A DNA stretch of 64,000 bases, from contig JBGCDD010000066.1 in assembly GCA_045105075.1 (NCBI GenBank), positions 1-64,000 of the forward strand, in the 5' to 3' direction. The first letter of the stretch is position 1; each line of letters begins with the position of its first letter. The DNA is from JBGCDD01 sp045105075. GTDB lineage: Bacteria > Pseudomonadota > Alphaproteobacteria > Rhodobacterales > Rhodobacteraceae. A program made the position numbers and the translations under genes. Of the stretch, positions 39,281 to 48,056 are shown one piece after another. Under the pieces are notes generated by a model, which was given only the letters and a program-made list of their open reading frames with translations, made no database searches and was not told the DNA's origin.

Positions 39281-41869
39281 TCAGAAACGATCGAGCAAGC
39301 GTTCCAGATAGTTGCGCTCGACATCCGGACGTTCTTGATCGCCCGAGCGGCGACGGATTTCGTCCAGCAGTTCGCGGGCACGGCGATAAACGTCCTCGCC
39401 TTGCAACAGCCCCTCGTCGGTACCAAGCGAGCCGTTTGAGCCCGAGTTGCGCCCCAATGGATCACGGTTCTGCGCGCGCATGTCACCTTCTTGATTGCCT
39501 TGGCCGGGCTGACTTTGGTTTTCCTGCGCCAGTGCTTCGCCAAGCGACCGCATGCCTTCGCGCAGCGCTTCCATCGCTTCGGACTGCTGATCGATGGCAC
39601 CGGCCAAATCGTCCTGGCGCAGCGACTCTTCGGCGCCTTCCATAGCGCGACCGGCCCGATCCAGCGCTTCGCGCGCGGCGTCGCCTTCGGGTGTTCCACC
39701 ACCGGGCATCTGGCCCTGCTGGCGTGACAACTCATCGCGCAATGCCTGCTGGCGGTTGGCCAATGACTCTTCAAGAGACTGGCCTTCGCCGCCTTGCCCA
39801 TCTTGCGCTTGGCCACCGGGCTGACCCTGCCCCTGGCCCTGACCTTGCTGGCCCTCATGGCTTTGGCCCTGACCCTGCCCGCCATTGCGACCCTGATTTC
39901 CCTCGCTTTCGCCAGCCTGAGCACCCGGGTTGAACTGCTCTTGCAAGTCGCGGAATGCCTGATCGGACAGCCCTTGCTGCTCGCGCAACGTTTCGGCCAG
40001 ACCCTCCATCGCTTGTTGGCCTTCTGATTGGCCGCCCTGCCCGCCACCTTCGGCGATGCGCATGTTCTCCATCATTTCCTGCAGTTCTTGCAGGGCTTGC
40101 TGCGCCTCGGCCATACGGCCTTGTTCCATCAGTTCTTGGATGCGGTCCATCATGCGTTGCAGATCGTTTTGATCCATCTGCATCGTGTTGGAATCGGCCA
40201 TTTCGTTCTGGTCCATGACCTCGCCGTTTTCCTGTGCCTGACGCGACAGTTGGCGCATATAATCATCGGTGGCTTCGCGCAGCTCTTGCATCAGTTCGGC
40301 AATTTCCTGATCGCTGGCGCCATTTTTCATCGCCTCGCTCAACCGCTCCTGGGCGCGACGCAACCGCTCCATCGCGTCGCCCAGATCGCCGTCTTCCAAC
40401 AGCGTCGCCAGATCCCACATCGCCTCGGCGATTTCGTCCTGTTGTTCAACAGTCAGCTCATAACGCACCATTGTTTCCAAACGGCGCAGAACGACGCGCA
40501 ATCGCAGGTACGCAGTTTGCGAGCGGAACACATCGTCAGGGCGGTGCGACACGGCGCGCAGCATCTGCGCCACGCGGGGACCATTGGCGCGCGACCACAG
40601 CAAATCGCGGCGCTGTTCGATGATCGCCGCCGCCATCGGGTCAAAGAACCGCCGCCCCGGCAGCACAGCTGAGACCGGATCGGCAAGCGTGGCCTGACCT
40701 GCGGAATCCTCAGCGCTGAGGCTGAAAGTCACCGGCAGGTTGGCCCAGGGGTGTTTCGAATAGTCTTCGATCAGAGTTTCGGTGAACATGCGCCGGTCGC
40801 CTGCAATCGGCATTGGCAGCGGAACGGAAAACCCGTCGCGCGCATCCGGCTCAATTTCCAGACCATAACGGCGGCTGATCTCGGGCAGGTCCAGCGCGAT
40901 CTGCGCCTCTCCGGCGACGACACCGTAATCATCACTGGCCGTAAAGGGCAGCGACATCTGGCCCATCGCCTCGGAACTGACGGTGCCCGCAACGGTGATT
41001 TGTGGGGCCGTATCGGCAATGACCGCGACGGTCCAGTTTTGCCCACCCGGCCCATCAATGCGCAGCTCGCCGTCCTGGACGACCGTAAAATCCTGCACCT
41101 GATCGGCCGCAGAGGGCAGCTCGCCAATGCGGCCCGACACCGTTTCGGCCAGAGTAAGCGTTCCCACATCACCATAAAAACGCAGGGTAATTTTACTGCC
41201 TTGCGCCACGTTCATCCGCTCGGTGGTCACATCCTTGAGGTACACCGTCGGGCGTCCAGTATAGCGCGGCGGTTCGACCCAGCCTTCCCAAGACGCCGTA
41301 TCAGCGGCCAACGCGCCCCCCGGGGCAATATCGCCGACGGATCCAACGCGCCAAACCGAGCCAAAGACCAGGGCCACAGCCAAGGCCACCAAAGCCACAT
41401 AACGCAGGGCAAAGGGATCACGGCTGGCAATCTTGAGGTTCGGAGCGGCCGCGCGCGCGGCGCTGGCACGTTTTGCCATGCGCGCCTGATGCGCCCGCCA
41501 TACGGCTGCCGACTCTGCGTCCTGCACGCCAATCACCTGTTCGTCCATCAAAGTTTGGATGGGCCGTCCCGGCAGAGTTTCGTCCAAACGCACCAAAGCA
41601 TCGGCGTGGCTTGGCCAGGAAAAGCGGCGAAAGCCGTAGACCAGTGCAGCAATGGTACCAAGCGAAGCGATGACAGCGACGCCCCAAACAACTTCGACCG
41701 CCAGAATGTCATGCAAGCCCAGCATCAACGCCGCCAGAACCGCCATGATCACACTCAGCAAAGGCCAAAAAGCGCGCAATCCTCGTTCGGCAACCAGACC
41801 GGCGCGGGTCAAAAACAGCGGCCAGCGCAGATTGCGCAACACAGAATCAGAGCTTGAACGGTTCGACAT
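39281..41869 (-). CDS. TIGR02302 (DUF4175) family large membrane protein
   Basis: An 862-residue protein. Two transmembrane helices lie near the N-terminus, with another around 170-190, and a large periplasmic or cytoplasmic beta-rich part follows. The C-terminal third is strongly helical and coiled-coil-like (QQDEIAEAMWDL, QRMMDRIQELMEQGRMAEAQ), interrupted by a Gln/Gly/Glu-rich low-complexity stretch. The TIGR02302 model covers this architecture. ATG 41869 has GGAG six bases upstream; 41881 does not. The stop lies 10 bp from the end of the convergent zinc-ribbon gene. Function unknown; the low-complexity region may differ in length between strains. Confidence 0.9.
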   Translation of the reverse strand: MSNRSSSDSVLRNLRWPLFLTRAGLVAERGLRAFWPLLSVIMAVLAALMLGLHDILAVEVVWGVAVIASLGTIAALVYGFRRFSWPSHADALVRLDETLPGRPIQTLMDEQVIGVQDAESAAVWRAHQARMAKRASAARAAAPNLKIASRDPFALRYVALVALAVALVFGSVWRVGSVGDIAPGGALAADTASWEGWVEPPRYTGRPTVYLKDVTTERMNVAQGSKITLRFYGDVGTLTLAETVSGRIGELPSAADQVQDFTVVQDGELRIDGPGGQNWTVAVIADTAPQITVAGTVSSEAMGQMSLPFTASDDYGVVAGEAQIALDLPEISRRYGLEIEPDARDGFSVPLPMPIAGDRRMFTETLIEDYSKHPWANLPVTFSLSAEDSAGQATLADPVSAVLPGRRFFDPMAAAIIEQRRDLLWSRANGPRVAQMLRAVSHRPDDVFRSQTAYLRLRVVLRRLETMVRYELTVEQQDEIAEAMWDLATLLEDGDLGDAMERLRRAQERLSEAMKNGASDQEIAELMQELREATDDYMRQLSRQAQENGEVMDQNEMADSNTMQMDQNDLQRMMDRIQELMEQGRMAEAQQALQELQEMMENMRIAEGGGQGGQSEGQQAMEGLAETLREQQGLSDQAFRDLQEQFNPGAQAGESEGNQGRNGGQGQGQSHEGQQGQGQGQGQPGGQAQDGQGGEGQSLEESLANRQQALRDELSRQQGQMPGGGTPEGDAAREALDRAGRAMEGAEESLRQDDLAGAIDQQSEAMEALREGMRSLGEALAQENQSQPGQGNQEGDMRAQNRDPLGRNSGSNGSLGTDEGLLQGEDVYRRARELLDEIRRRSGDQERPDVERNYLERLLDRF

Positions 41870-41905
41870 CAGCGTCTCCATCAGGGCCGCAAACGCACCA
41901 CCGCG

Positions 41906-43171
41906 TTACAGCCACTCTGGGATGGTATCTCGATTTATCATTTCGTCAAAGGTCGGACGTGCACGAATAACCGCAAATTGATCCCCATTGACCAGAACCT
42001 CGGGGATAAGCAGCCGCGAATTGTACTCGCTCGACATCACTGCGCCATAGGCCCCCGCACTGCGGAATGCGACCAGATCACCCGCTGTCAGGGGTGGCAT
42101 GTCGCGCTGTTTGGCGAATGTGTCACTGCTTTCACAGACCGGACCCACGATATCATAAGGCGCAAGTTCAACCCCCGGCGCCGGTTCAAGCACAGGCACA
42201 ATGTCATGGTGTGCTTCGTACATCGCCGGGCGGATCAAATCGTTCATCGCCCCATCAAGGATAAGAAACTCGCGCCCCTCGCCCGACTTCACATAAATCA
42301 CTTGGCTGACCATCAATCCGGCATTGCCAGCAATGAAACGACCCGGTTCAATCTCAATTTCACACCCGAGATGGCCCAAAGAGCGTTTGATCATAGCACC
42401 ATAGTCGCTGGGCAAGGGTGGTGCCTCGTTCGAGCGCGTGTAGGGAATGCCAAGGCCCCCGCCCAGATCGAGCCGTGTGATCGTGTGCCCGTCTTCGCGC
42501 AGTTGCACCGTCAGCTCGGCCACTTTGTCATAGGCCGTCTCAAACGGTGCCAGATCGGTCAGTTGGCTGCCGATATGCACGTCGATCCCGATGACCTCGA
42601 GCCCTGGAAGGCTCGCCGCAAGCGCGTAAACCTCGCGGGCACGGGCAATCGGGATGCCGAATTTGTCTTCGGATTTTCCTGTCGAAATCTTGGCGTGGGT
42701 CTTGGCATCCACATCAGGATTGACCCGAATCGTGATCGGCGCGGTTTTGCCCAAGGATTGGGCAACACGGTCGATCACGGCCATTTCCGGCTCGGATTCG
42801 ACGTTGAACTGACGCACGCCGCCGATCAACGCTGTGCGAATCTCATCTTCTGTTTTGCCAACGCCGGAAAACACAATGCGATCGCCGGGCACACCGGCGG
42901 CCTTTGCGCGCAGATATTCCCCGACCGACACCACATCCATGCCAGCACCGGCCTGCGCCAATGTCTTGAGAATCGCCTGATTGCTGGCGGCTTTCATCGC
43001 ATAGCACACCAGATGGTCCACGCCTGCCAAGGCCTCGTCAAACAAGTTGAAATGGCGCAGCAATGTGGCGGTGGAATAGACATAAAACGGTGTGCCCACG
43101 GCCGCCGCGATATCGGCGATGGGAACGTCTTCGGCGTGCAGTCGCCCGTTGTGATAGAGAAAATGATCCAT
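41906..43171 (-). CDS. lysA: Diaminopimelate decarboxylase
   Basis: A 421-residue PLP enzyme that makes L-lysine from meso-diaminopimelate. The PLP lysine is K60 in VCYAMKAASN. The barrel phosphate-binding segments (DLGGGLGIPYT) and the CESSDTF Cys of the partner active site are present. Length is typical. The initiator ATG is preceded not by a Shine-Dalgarno site but by a 9-bp GC-rich hairpin ending 2 nt before it (43174-43197). argH lies in the same gene block, as is usual in alphaproteobacteria. Confidence 0.96.
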   Translation of the reverse strand: MDHFLYHNGRLHAEDVPIADIAAAVGTPFYVYSTATLLRHFNLFDEALAGVDHLVCYAMKAASNQAILKTLAQAGAGMDVVSVGEYLRAKAAGVPGDRIVFSGVGKTEDEIRTALIGGVRQFNVESEPEMAVIDRVAQSLGKTAPITIRVNPDVDAKTHAKISTGKSEDKFGIPIARAREVYALAASLPGLEVIGIDVHIGSQLTDLAPFETAYDKVAELTVQLREDGHTITRLDLGGGLGIPYTRSNEAPPLPSDYGAMIKRSLGHLGCEIEIEPGRFIAGNAGLMVSQVIYVKSGEGREFLILDGAMNDLIRPAMYEAHHDIVPVLEPAPGVELAPYDIVGPVCESSDTFAKQRDMPPLTAGDLVAFRSAGAYGAVMSSEYNSRLLIPEVLVNGDQFAVIRARPTFDEMINRDTIPEWL

Positions 43172-43173
43172 AC

Positions 43174-43197
43174 CGCGCGGTTACGAGAAACCGCGCG
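43174..43197 (-). promoter_or_regulatory. Hairpin abutting the lysA start codon
   Basis: A perfect 9-bp stem, CGCGCGGTT / AACCGCGCG, with a 6-nt loop lies in the 49-bp gap between the ATP-grasp gene and lysA. In the lysA direction its 3' arm ends 2 nt before the ATG and no ribosome-binding site is visible. It could limit initiation, end the upstream transcript weakly (no T tract), or be chance in GC-rich DNA. Confidence 0.5.
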
Positions 43198-43220
43198 TCA
43201 GATCAAACAGTTTTGTTGCG

Positions 43221-44414
43221 CTATCCTTTACGACCCTTGGCCCGTTGACGGGCTTTGAACATCGCAATTTTTTCGTCCAAAATGGCTTGGCTATAGGCCG
43301 CAGCGGCATCAAAGGCGGGCTTGAAATCCTCGTTATGAATGCCCTGCCCGTTGGGCAGTTGCCACAGCACGTGATAGGGGTTGTCGTTGCATTCCACGAT
43401 CGCAGGGCCTTTGGGCGTGATTGCGATATCCCAACCGACAATGCCAAATTCCGGAAACAGCCCATGAGCGTCGCAGGCAATGCGTGTGACCGCTTCCCAA
43501 TGGGGCATTTGCAACGAATCAAAGCGCAGGCCCGACACCGGATGGGTTTCGATGAAGGCGCCGTCGAGCCCCGTGCCCTTGCGACACAAGCCGACCTGGC
43601 CATATTCGGACACTTGCGCAACCATACTGCCCTTTTGCCAGAAATTGTCCGACATCGCATCGGGTGACGGCACTTTCCAGACAGTGTAAAGCACGCGCGG
43701 TTGGTCGGTGTCGCGCACAGTGACAACGCGCAGGGTGCCCACCGCAGGGCCGGCGATACGGGTCAGGTCATTGTGCTGCGTCAACGCGGTTTGAAAAATA
43801 AAACCTTCGGGATAATCTTCAAAAATCTCCTGGCAAAAAGCATCCATATCCGCGCGGCGCCCGTTGCCCATGACGATCTGGCCGTCCTCAACGGTGGCGA
43901 TCAAAGCCGAGCCAACGCTGCCGCGCCCTTCACAGGGTTTGCCAAACAAAGGGAAGTGCGCGTCATGGCGCAGGAAATCCAACACCTCGGCCGGATTGCG
44001 CAGCGCCGGAATCGCACCGAAGTTGCGCAGCTTTGAAGCCACTGCCTGTGTGTGTGTCGTCGGCAGATCCAAACGATCGAGCAATGCGGTATACATCACT
44101 TTATCCGCCACAAAGACCCGCGATTGCGTCAGTTTTTCCGGCGACAGGCGCGCGTTGATCTCGTAACTGCCGATGCGCCCCACGTAAGAGCGCTTTTGGT
44201 CATCGCTCATCTCGGGGTCGTAAAGACCGTTGGAATAATACTCAGGCAGCGCGATTTTGCCCGGCCCATAGCGCAGCGACATCATCTCACGCATCTGACG
44301 AAAGGGGCTGATGTTGTGCTTGCGCGCAACCGCTACCATCGTCGCCGAAGCGGGCGCGGCGGCGTCCTGCGGGGCGGCCAAAAGCGCTTTGTTGTCTTGT
44401 GTTGCCGTGCTCAT
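43221..44414 (-). CDS. Sugar-transfer-associated ATP-grasp domain protein
   Basis: A 397-residue protein of the ATPgrasp_ST family. The C-terminal half holds the ATP-grasp core (FGKPCEGRGSVGSAL, FIFQTALTQHNDL, GWDIAITPKGPAIVECNDNP). An N-terminal alpha-helical part (NISPFRQMREMMSLRYGPGKIALPEYYSNGLYD) is typical of the family. Members sit in polysaccharide loci and are thought to form an amide or ester bond to a sugar, but the product is unknown. ATG 44414 follows a strong AAGGAGAG. Here it is between lysA and a DUF2834 gene, without glycosyltransferase neighbours. Confidence 0.88.
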   Translation of the reverse strand: MSTATQDNKALLAAPQDAAAPASATMVAVARKHNISPFRQMREMMSLRYGPGKIALPEYYSNGLYDPEMSDDQKRSYVGRIGSYEINARLSPEKLTQSRVFVADKVMYTALLDRLDLPTTHTQAVASKLRNFGAIPALRNPAEVLDFLRHDAHFPLFGKPCEGRGSVGSALIATVEDGQIVMGNGRRADMDAFCQEIFEDYPEGFIFQTALTQHNDLTRIAGPAVGTLRVVTVRDTDQPRVLYTVWKVPSPDAMSDNFWQKGSMVAQVSEYGQVGLCRKGTGLDGAFIETHPVSGLRFDSLQMPHWEAVTRIACDAHGLFPEFGIVGWDIAITPKGPAIVECNDNPYHVLWQLPNGQGIHNEDFKPAFDAAAAYSQAILDEKIAMFKARQRAKGRKG

Positions 44415-44508
44415 GCCTGCTCTCCTTGCTGACAGATCGAAGGTTGAGCTCGGAGTAATTTGGGAAAATGGCCAAAATTTGACGCGATTGTCGCCAATTC
44501 GAAGAAAA

Positions 44509-44811
44509 TCAGCCGCGCAGGCGCAGATATAGATAGAGCGGCAAGCCACAACTTACGCCAATGCAGAACGTCGCCGGGATCGCCACAAGGTTGAGCCAGG
44601 CACGCCGCTGCACCGTTTCCACAACGATGAATACCGTCAACGCGACGGCCGCGATGGTCAGATCCCAGACCAACCCGCTGGCGGCCGTGTTGACATGCCA
44701 GGCATTGACCATCCCCATGATGTCAAAGCCATTGGCCTGAAACCATTGCACAAAATAATACATTGGATGAATGGTGCCCCAGATCGCGAGGGCCAGATAG
44801 ACATAGCGCAT
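44509..44811 (-). CDS. DUF2834 family small membrane protein
   Basis: A 100-residue protein with three transmembrane helices (about 2-20, 45-66, 75-95). The pattern WGTIHPMYYFVQWFQANGFDI at the first loop and the CGLPLYLYLR tail fit DUF2834, widespread in bacteria and uncharacterised. It lies between the ATP-grasp gene and the lipoprotein-argH unit. Confidence 0.82.
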   Translation of the reverse strand: MRYVYLALAIWGTIHPMYYFVQWFQANGFDIMGMVNAWHVNTAASGLVWDLTIAAVALTVFIVVETVQRRAWLNLVAIPATFCIGVSCGLPLYLYLRLRG

Positions 44812-44877
44812 GGACGGCTCCGGGTCAGTTTGGTCACAGACAACACTAGACCGCCCCGCGCCACTGACAAGGCCGGT

Positions 44878-45060
44878 TTACAACCCGAGGTTCAGGCCAA
44901 TCGGCAAGTTCGGGATGCCCAGATTGATGCGCGGGACAACGCCGCCCGGGCCAATCCCTATTCCGGCGTTCAAAGTTGGCGTGATCGGTTCACCATCGGC
45001 ACCGCACGCAGCCAGCACGCCAAGACCCATCAAAAAAGCAGCAATACGAAGTTTGGTCAT
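44878..45060 (-). CDS. Small lipoprotein following argH
   Basis: A 60-residue lipoprotein. The leader (MTKLRIAAFLMGLGVLAAC) ends in LAAC, the lipobox. The mature part is a short Gly/Pro/Asn-rich sequence, LNAGIGIGPGGVVPRINLGIPNLPIGLNLGL, with almost no charge. The ATG overlaps the argH stop (ATGA). A tiny lipoprotein between argH and lysA is common in proteobacteria (the LptM/YifL-like position), but this mature sequence is not one I can align to it. Confidence 0.78.
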   Translation of the reverse strand: MTKLRIAAFLMGLGVLAACGADGEPITPTLNAGIGIGPGGVVPRINLGIPNLPIGLNLGL

Positions 45061-46448
45061 GATAAAATCCCCTTCCATCGTTCGATCTGCGAGCGCACCT
45101 GAGCCGGCGCCGTGCCGCCATAAGAGACGCGCGAGTTGACCGAATTTTCCACGCCTAGAACAGCATAGACGTCGGAGGTGATGTTAGCATGAACGGTTTG
45201 CATGTCCTCAAGGGGAATGTCGGGCAGATCGTAACCACGTGCCTCGGCCATCGCCACAAGCGAACCGGTGATGTGATGCGCTTCGCGAAACGGCAGGCCC
45301 AGCACGCGCACAAGCCAATCGGCCAGGTCTGTTGCGGTCGAGAACCCCGCCCCCGCCGCGCCCGCCAGTGCGTCGCGATTGGCGCTCAGGTCCTTGACCA
45401 TCCCCTCCATCGCGGCCAGGGCCAGCATCCAGCTGTCGGCGGCATCAAACACCTGTTCCTTGTCTTCCTGCATGTCCTTTGAATAGGTCAGCGGCAGCCC
45501 TTTCATCACCATCATCAACCCGACATTGGCGCCCATGATGCGCCCCACTTTGGCGCGGATCAGTTCGGCGGCGTCCGGGTTTTTCTTTTGCGGCATGATG
45601 CTGGAGCCGGTGGAAAAGCGGTCTGACAGGGTCACAAATCGGAATTGCGCCGACGACCAGATCACCAGTTCTTCTGCAAACCGGCTGAGATGCATCGCGC
45701 TGATCGACGCGCAGGACAGGAATTCCAGCGCAAAGTCGCGATCACTGACCGCATCCAGCGAATTGGCGGCGGCGCGGTCAAATCCCAGCGCTTTTGCGGT
45801 CATGTCGCGATCAATTGGAAAGCTGGTGCCGGCCAAAGCCGCCGCTCCCAAAGGCGATTCGTTCATGCGGGCGCGCGCATCGCGCACACGGCTGAGATCG
45901 CGACCAAACATTTCAACCTAAGCCCTCATGTGATGACACCAGGTGACGGGTTGCGCGGTCTGCAAATGGGTAAAGCCGGGCATCACCCAATCGGCGCCCG
46001 CTTCGGCCTGGCCCAACAACGCGCGGATCAGCGCCAAAAGCCCGGTTTCGGCCGCATCAAGCTGGTCACGCACCCAAAGTTTGAAATCCGTCGCCACCTG
46101 GTCATTGCGCGACCGGCCTGTGTGCAAACGCCCTGCAGGTTCGCCGATCACCTCTTTAAGGCGCGCTTCGACGTTCATGTGGATGTCTTCCAAGGCGGTC
46201 GAAAACTGAAACGTTCCGCTTTCGATTTCTGACAACACCGTGAGAAGGCCTTCCCCAATCGCCTCCGCATCGTTATCGCTGATCACGCCTGTGGCTGCCA
46301 ACATCGCGGCATGGGCCCTGGAGCCGGCAATGTCTTGCGCCGCCATCCGCTGATCGAACCCGATCGAGGCGTTGATTGCCTCCATGATTGCGTCCGGTCC
46401 GGCGGCAAAGCGGCCGCCCCACATCTGGTTCGAGGTTTTGTCTGCCAT
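45057..46448 (-). pseudogene. argH: Argininosuccinate lyase with in-frame amber stop
   Basis: A 463-residue argininosuccinate lyase frame, matching the family length. It is broken by TAG at 45918-45920, after residue 176, and the same frame continues unchanged to the normal stop. N-terminal part: WGGRFAAGPDAI, HMNVEARL, LHTGRSRNDQVATDFKLW. C-terminal part: SPLGAAALAGT and the GSSIMPQKKNPDAAE catalytic loop. The broken segment reads PVTWCHHMRA-stop-VEMFGRD where relatives have PVTWGHHMLAYVEMFGRD, so three substitutions cluster within about 20 bases. This is either a real inactivation of arginine synthesis or a sequencing/assembly error. Residues elsewhere look intact. Divergent from tlpA, with 19 bp between the starts. 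Confidence 0.85.
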
Positions 46449-46467
46449 GATATCTCGCGAGGGAAAA

Positions 46468-47034
46468 ATGCACCTGTTTCGTCTGATGATCCTCTATATG
46501 GCCCTTGCCTTGGGTGCAAACGCCGCGCTGGCCGATCAAAGCGCGATTGCCGGGTTGCGCACGGGCGATATGAAAAAGCTGAACTTCCATTCCGAGCCGC
46601 GCGCGGCCTCATCGCAGGACTTTGTTTTGGCCGATGACGCCGGCACGGCCACGCTGGCGATGTACCAAGGCCAATATATTGTGCTGAATTTCTGGGCCAC
46701 GTGGTGTGCGCCTTGTCGCAAGGAGATGCCCCATCTTGAGGCCCTGCAACGCGATTTTGGCGGCGATGCCTTTCAGGTCGTGACATTGGCCACCGGGCGC
46801 AACTCGCCCGCCGGGATCAAGAAATTTTTTGCAGAAAACGGCATCGATAGTCTGACCCGTCACCAAGACCCCAAACAACGTGTGGCGCGCGAGATGGCCG
46901 TGCTCGGGCTGCCGGTGACGGTGATTTTGAACCCTGAGGGCGAAGAAATCGCACGGCTGATCGGAGACGCCGACTGGAACTCGCCCAGTGCGCGCGCGAT
47001 TGTCGCGGCGTTGATCGCCAAAGCAGACGGTTAG
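46468..47034 (+). CDS. tlpA: TlpA-type periplasmic thiol-disulfide oxidoreductase
   Basis: A 188-residue exported thioredoxin-fold protein. The signal/anchor segment (about 4-22) is followed by the redox motif WCAPC (79-83) in FWATWCAPCRKEMPHLE. A cis-Pro lies in LGLPVTVIL. TlpA proteins reduce periplasmic disulfides, for example in cytochrome oxidase copper-site assembly. ATG 46468 follows GAGGG; an upstream ATG at 46447 overlaps the argH start codon. Its stop overlaps the convergent phosphatase gene. Confidence 0.92.
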   Translation: MHLFRLMILYMALALGANAALADQSAIAGLRTGDMKKLNFHSEPRAASSQDFVLADDAGTATLAMYQGQYIVLNFWATWCAPCRKEMPHLEALQRDFGGDAFQVVTLATGRNSPAGIKKFFAENGIDSLTRHQDPKQRVAREMAVLGLPVTVILNPEGEEIARLIGDADWNSPSARAIVAALIAKADG

Positions 47035-47354
47035 GACGGCAGGATCCGTCGCAATATCGGCTCGAGCCGGGCAATCAAGTCCGGATCACCATAGTCATAC
47101 CGGTCAGGCACGCTCAGAACCACAACGCGCTTTTCCCGCACAGCCGGGCCAAACAGGGCCGTCAGGCGCTTTTTCTGGCGCGTTTCCATCACCGCGATAA
47201 GGTCGGCCCAGTCGATATGCTCGGATGAAAGTTGCTCGTCCGCATCGTTGCTGAGCCCAGCAAAATCCGCGTGGATCCCCGGCCAATTGCGCACCAGGTC
47301 AGCTGCCGTCGGGCTGCGCATCCGGGCTTTGCCGCAGACGAACAGAACGTTCAT
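47031..47354 (-). CDS. Minimal low-molecular-weight protein tyrosine phosphatase-like protein
   Basis: A 107-residue protein, shorter than the usual 150-residue LMW-PTPs. The P-loop is VCGKARMRS (C-x5-R-S, Cys 7, Arg 13). Near the end, VPDRYDYGDPDL has the DP general-acid-like segment. The middle region is compressed. Similar proteins are annotated as LMW phosphotyrosine phosphatases in many proteobacteria, but activity has not, to my knowledge, been shown for this short form. It overlaps tag at its start (4 bp) and tlpA at its stop. Confidence 0.8.
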   Translation of the reverse strand: MNVLFVCGKARMRSPTAADLVRNWPGIHADFAGLSNDADEQLSSEHIDWADLIAVMETRQKKRLTALFGPAVREKRVVVLSVPDRYDYGDPDLIARLEPILRRILPS

Positions 47355-47920
47355 CGCACCAAGTCTTGCACCGCTTTGTGGCGCGGACAGCCAATCAAAT
47401 GGTCGTTGATCAACCCGGTGGCCTGCATGAACGCATAGACGATTGTGGGGCCGCAGAACTTGAAACCGACCTTTTTCAGATCTTTGGACACTTGTGTGGA
47501 AAGCGGCGTGAACGCGGGCACCTCATCCAGTGTTTTCCAGGTGTTTTGCAGAGGTTTGCCACCAACATAATCCCACAAAAACCGATCGAAACCCTGGCGC
47601 TGTTCGATGGTTTGCCAGACCCGTGCATTGGTGATCGTGGCTTCGATCTTGCCGCGGTGGCGAATGATGCCGGGGTTTTGCAGCAAGGTGGCGACCTCCG
47701 ACTCACCCCAACTTGCGATGATGTTTGGATCAAAACCGGCGAACGCGTCGCGAAAGTTCTCTCGCTTTTTCAGTATTGTGATCCAACTCAGTCCCGCCTG
47801 AAACCCGTCCAGCACCAGCTTTTCCCACAACGCGCGGCTGTCATATTCTGGCACACCCCAGTCAGTATCATGATATTGCACATAAATTTCTTCGTTTCCC
47901 GCCCATCCGCATCGTTCCAT
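47351..47920 (-). CDS. tag: DNA-3-methyladenine glycosylase I
   Basis: A 189-residue HhH-family DNA repair enzyme that removes 3-methyladenine. The zinc-snap ligands are at C4, H17, H174 and C178. WGVPEYDSRALWEKLVLDGFQAGLSWITIL is the conserved core with the base-stacking Trp and Tyr. ATG 47920 is preceded by GGTGAG; the TTG at 47926 is less likely. Upstream is a 136-bp gap to the divergent EAL gene. Confidence 0.95.
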   Translation of the reverse strand: MERCGWAGNEEIYVQYHDTDWGVPEYDSRALWEKLVLDGFQAGLSWITILKKRENFRDAFAGFDPNIIASWGESEVATLLQNPGIIRHRGKIEATITNARVWQTIEQRQGFDRFLWDYVGGKPLQNTWKTLDEVPAFTPLSTQVSKDLKKVGFKFCGPTIVYAFMQATGLINDHLIGCPRHKAVQDLVR

Positions 47921-48056
47921 CGTCAACTCACCTTTTGATTGCGAAAATATGAACGAAAATTCTCATAATTGCGAAGGTTAAGCAGAGATTCATCTAAGCC
48001 CGCAACATCTGTGTTGGATTGAAACGGCCCGAAATGGGCAAGGGATCAAAACAGTG

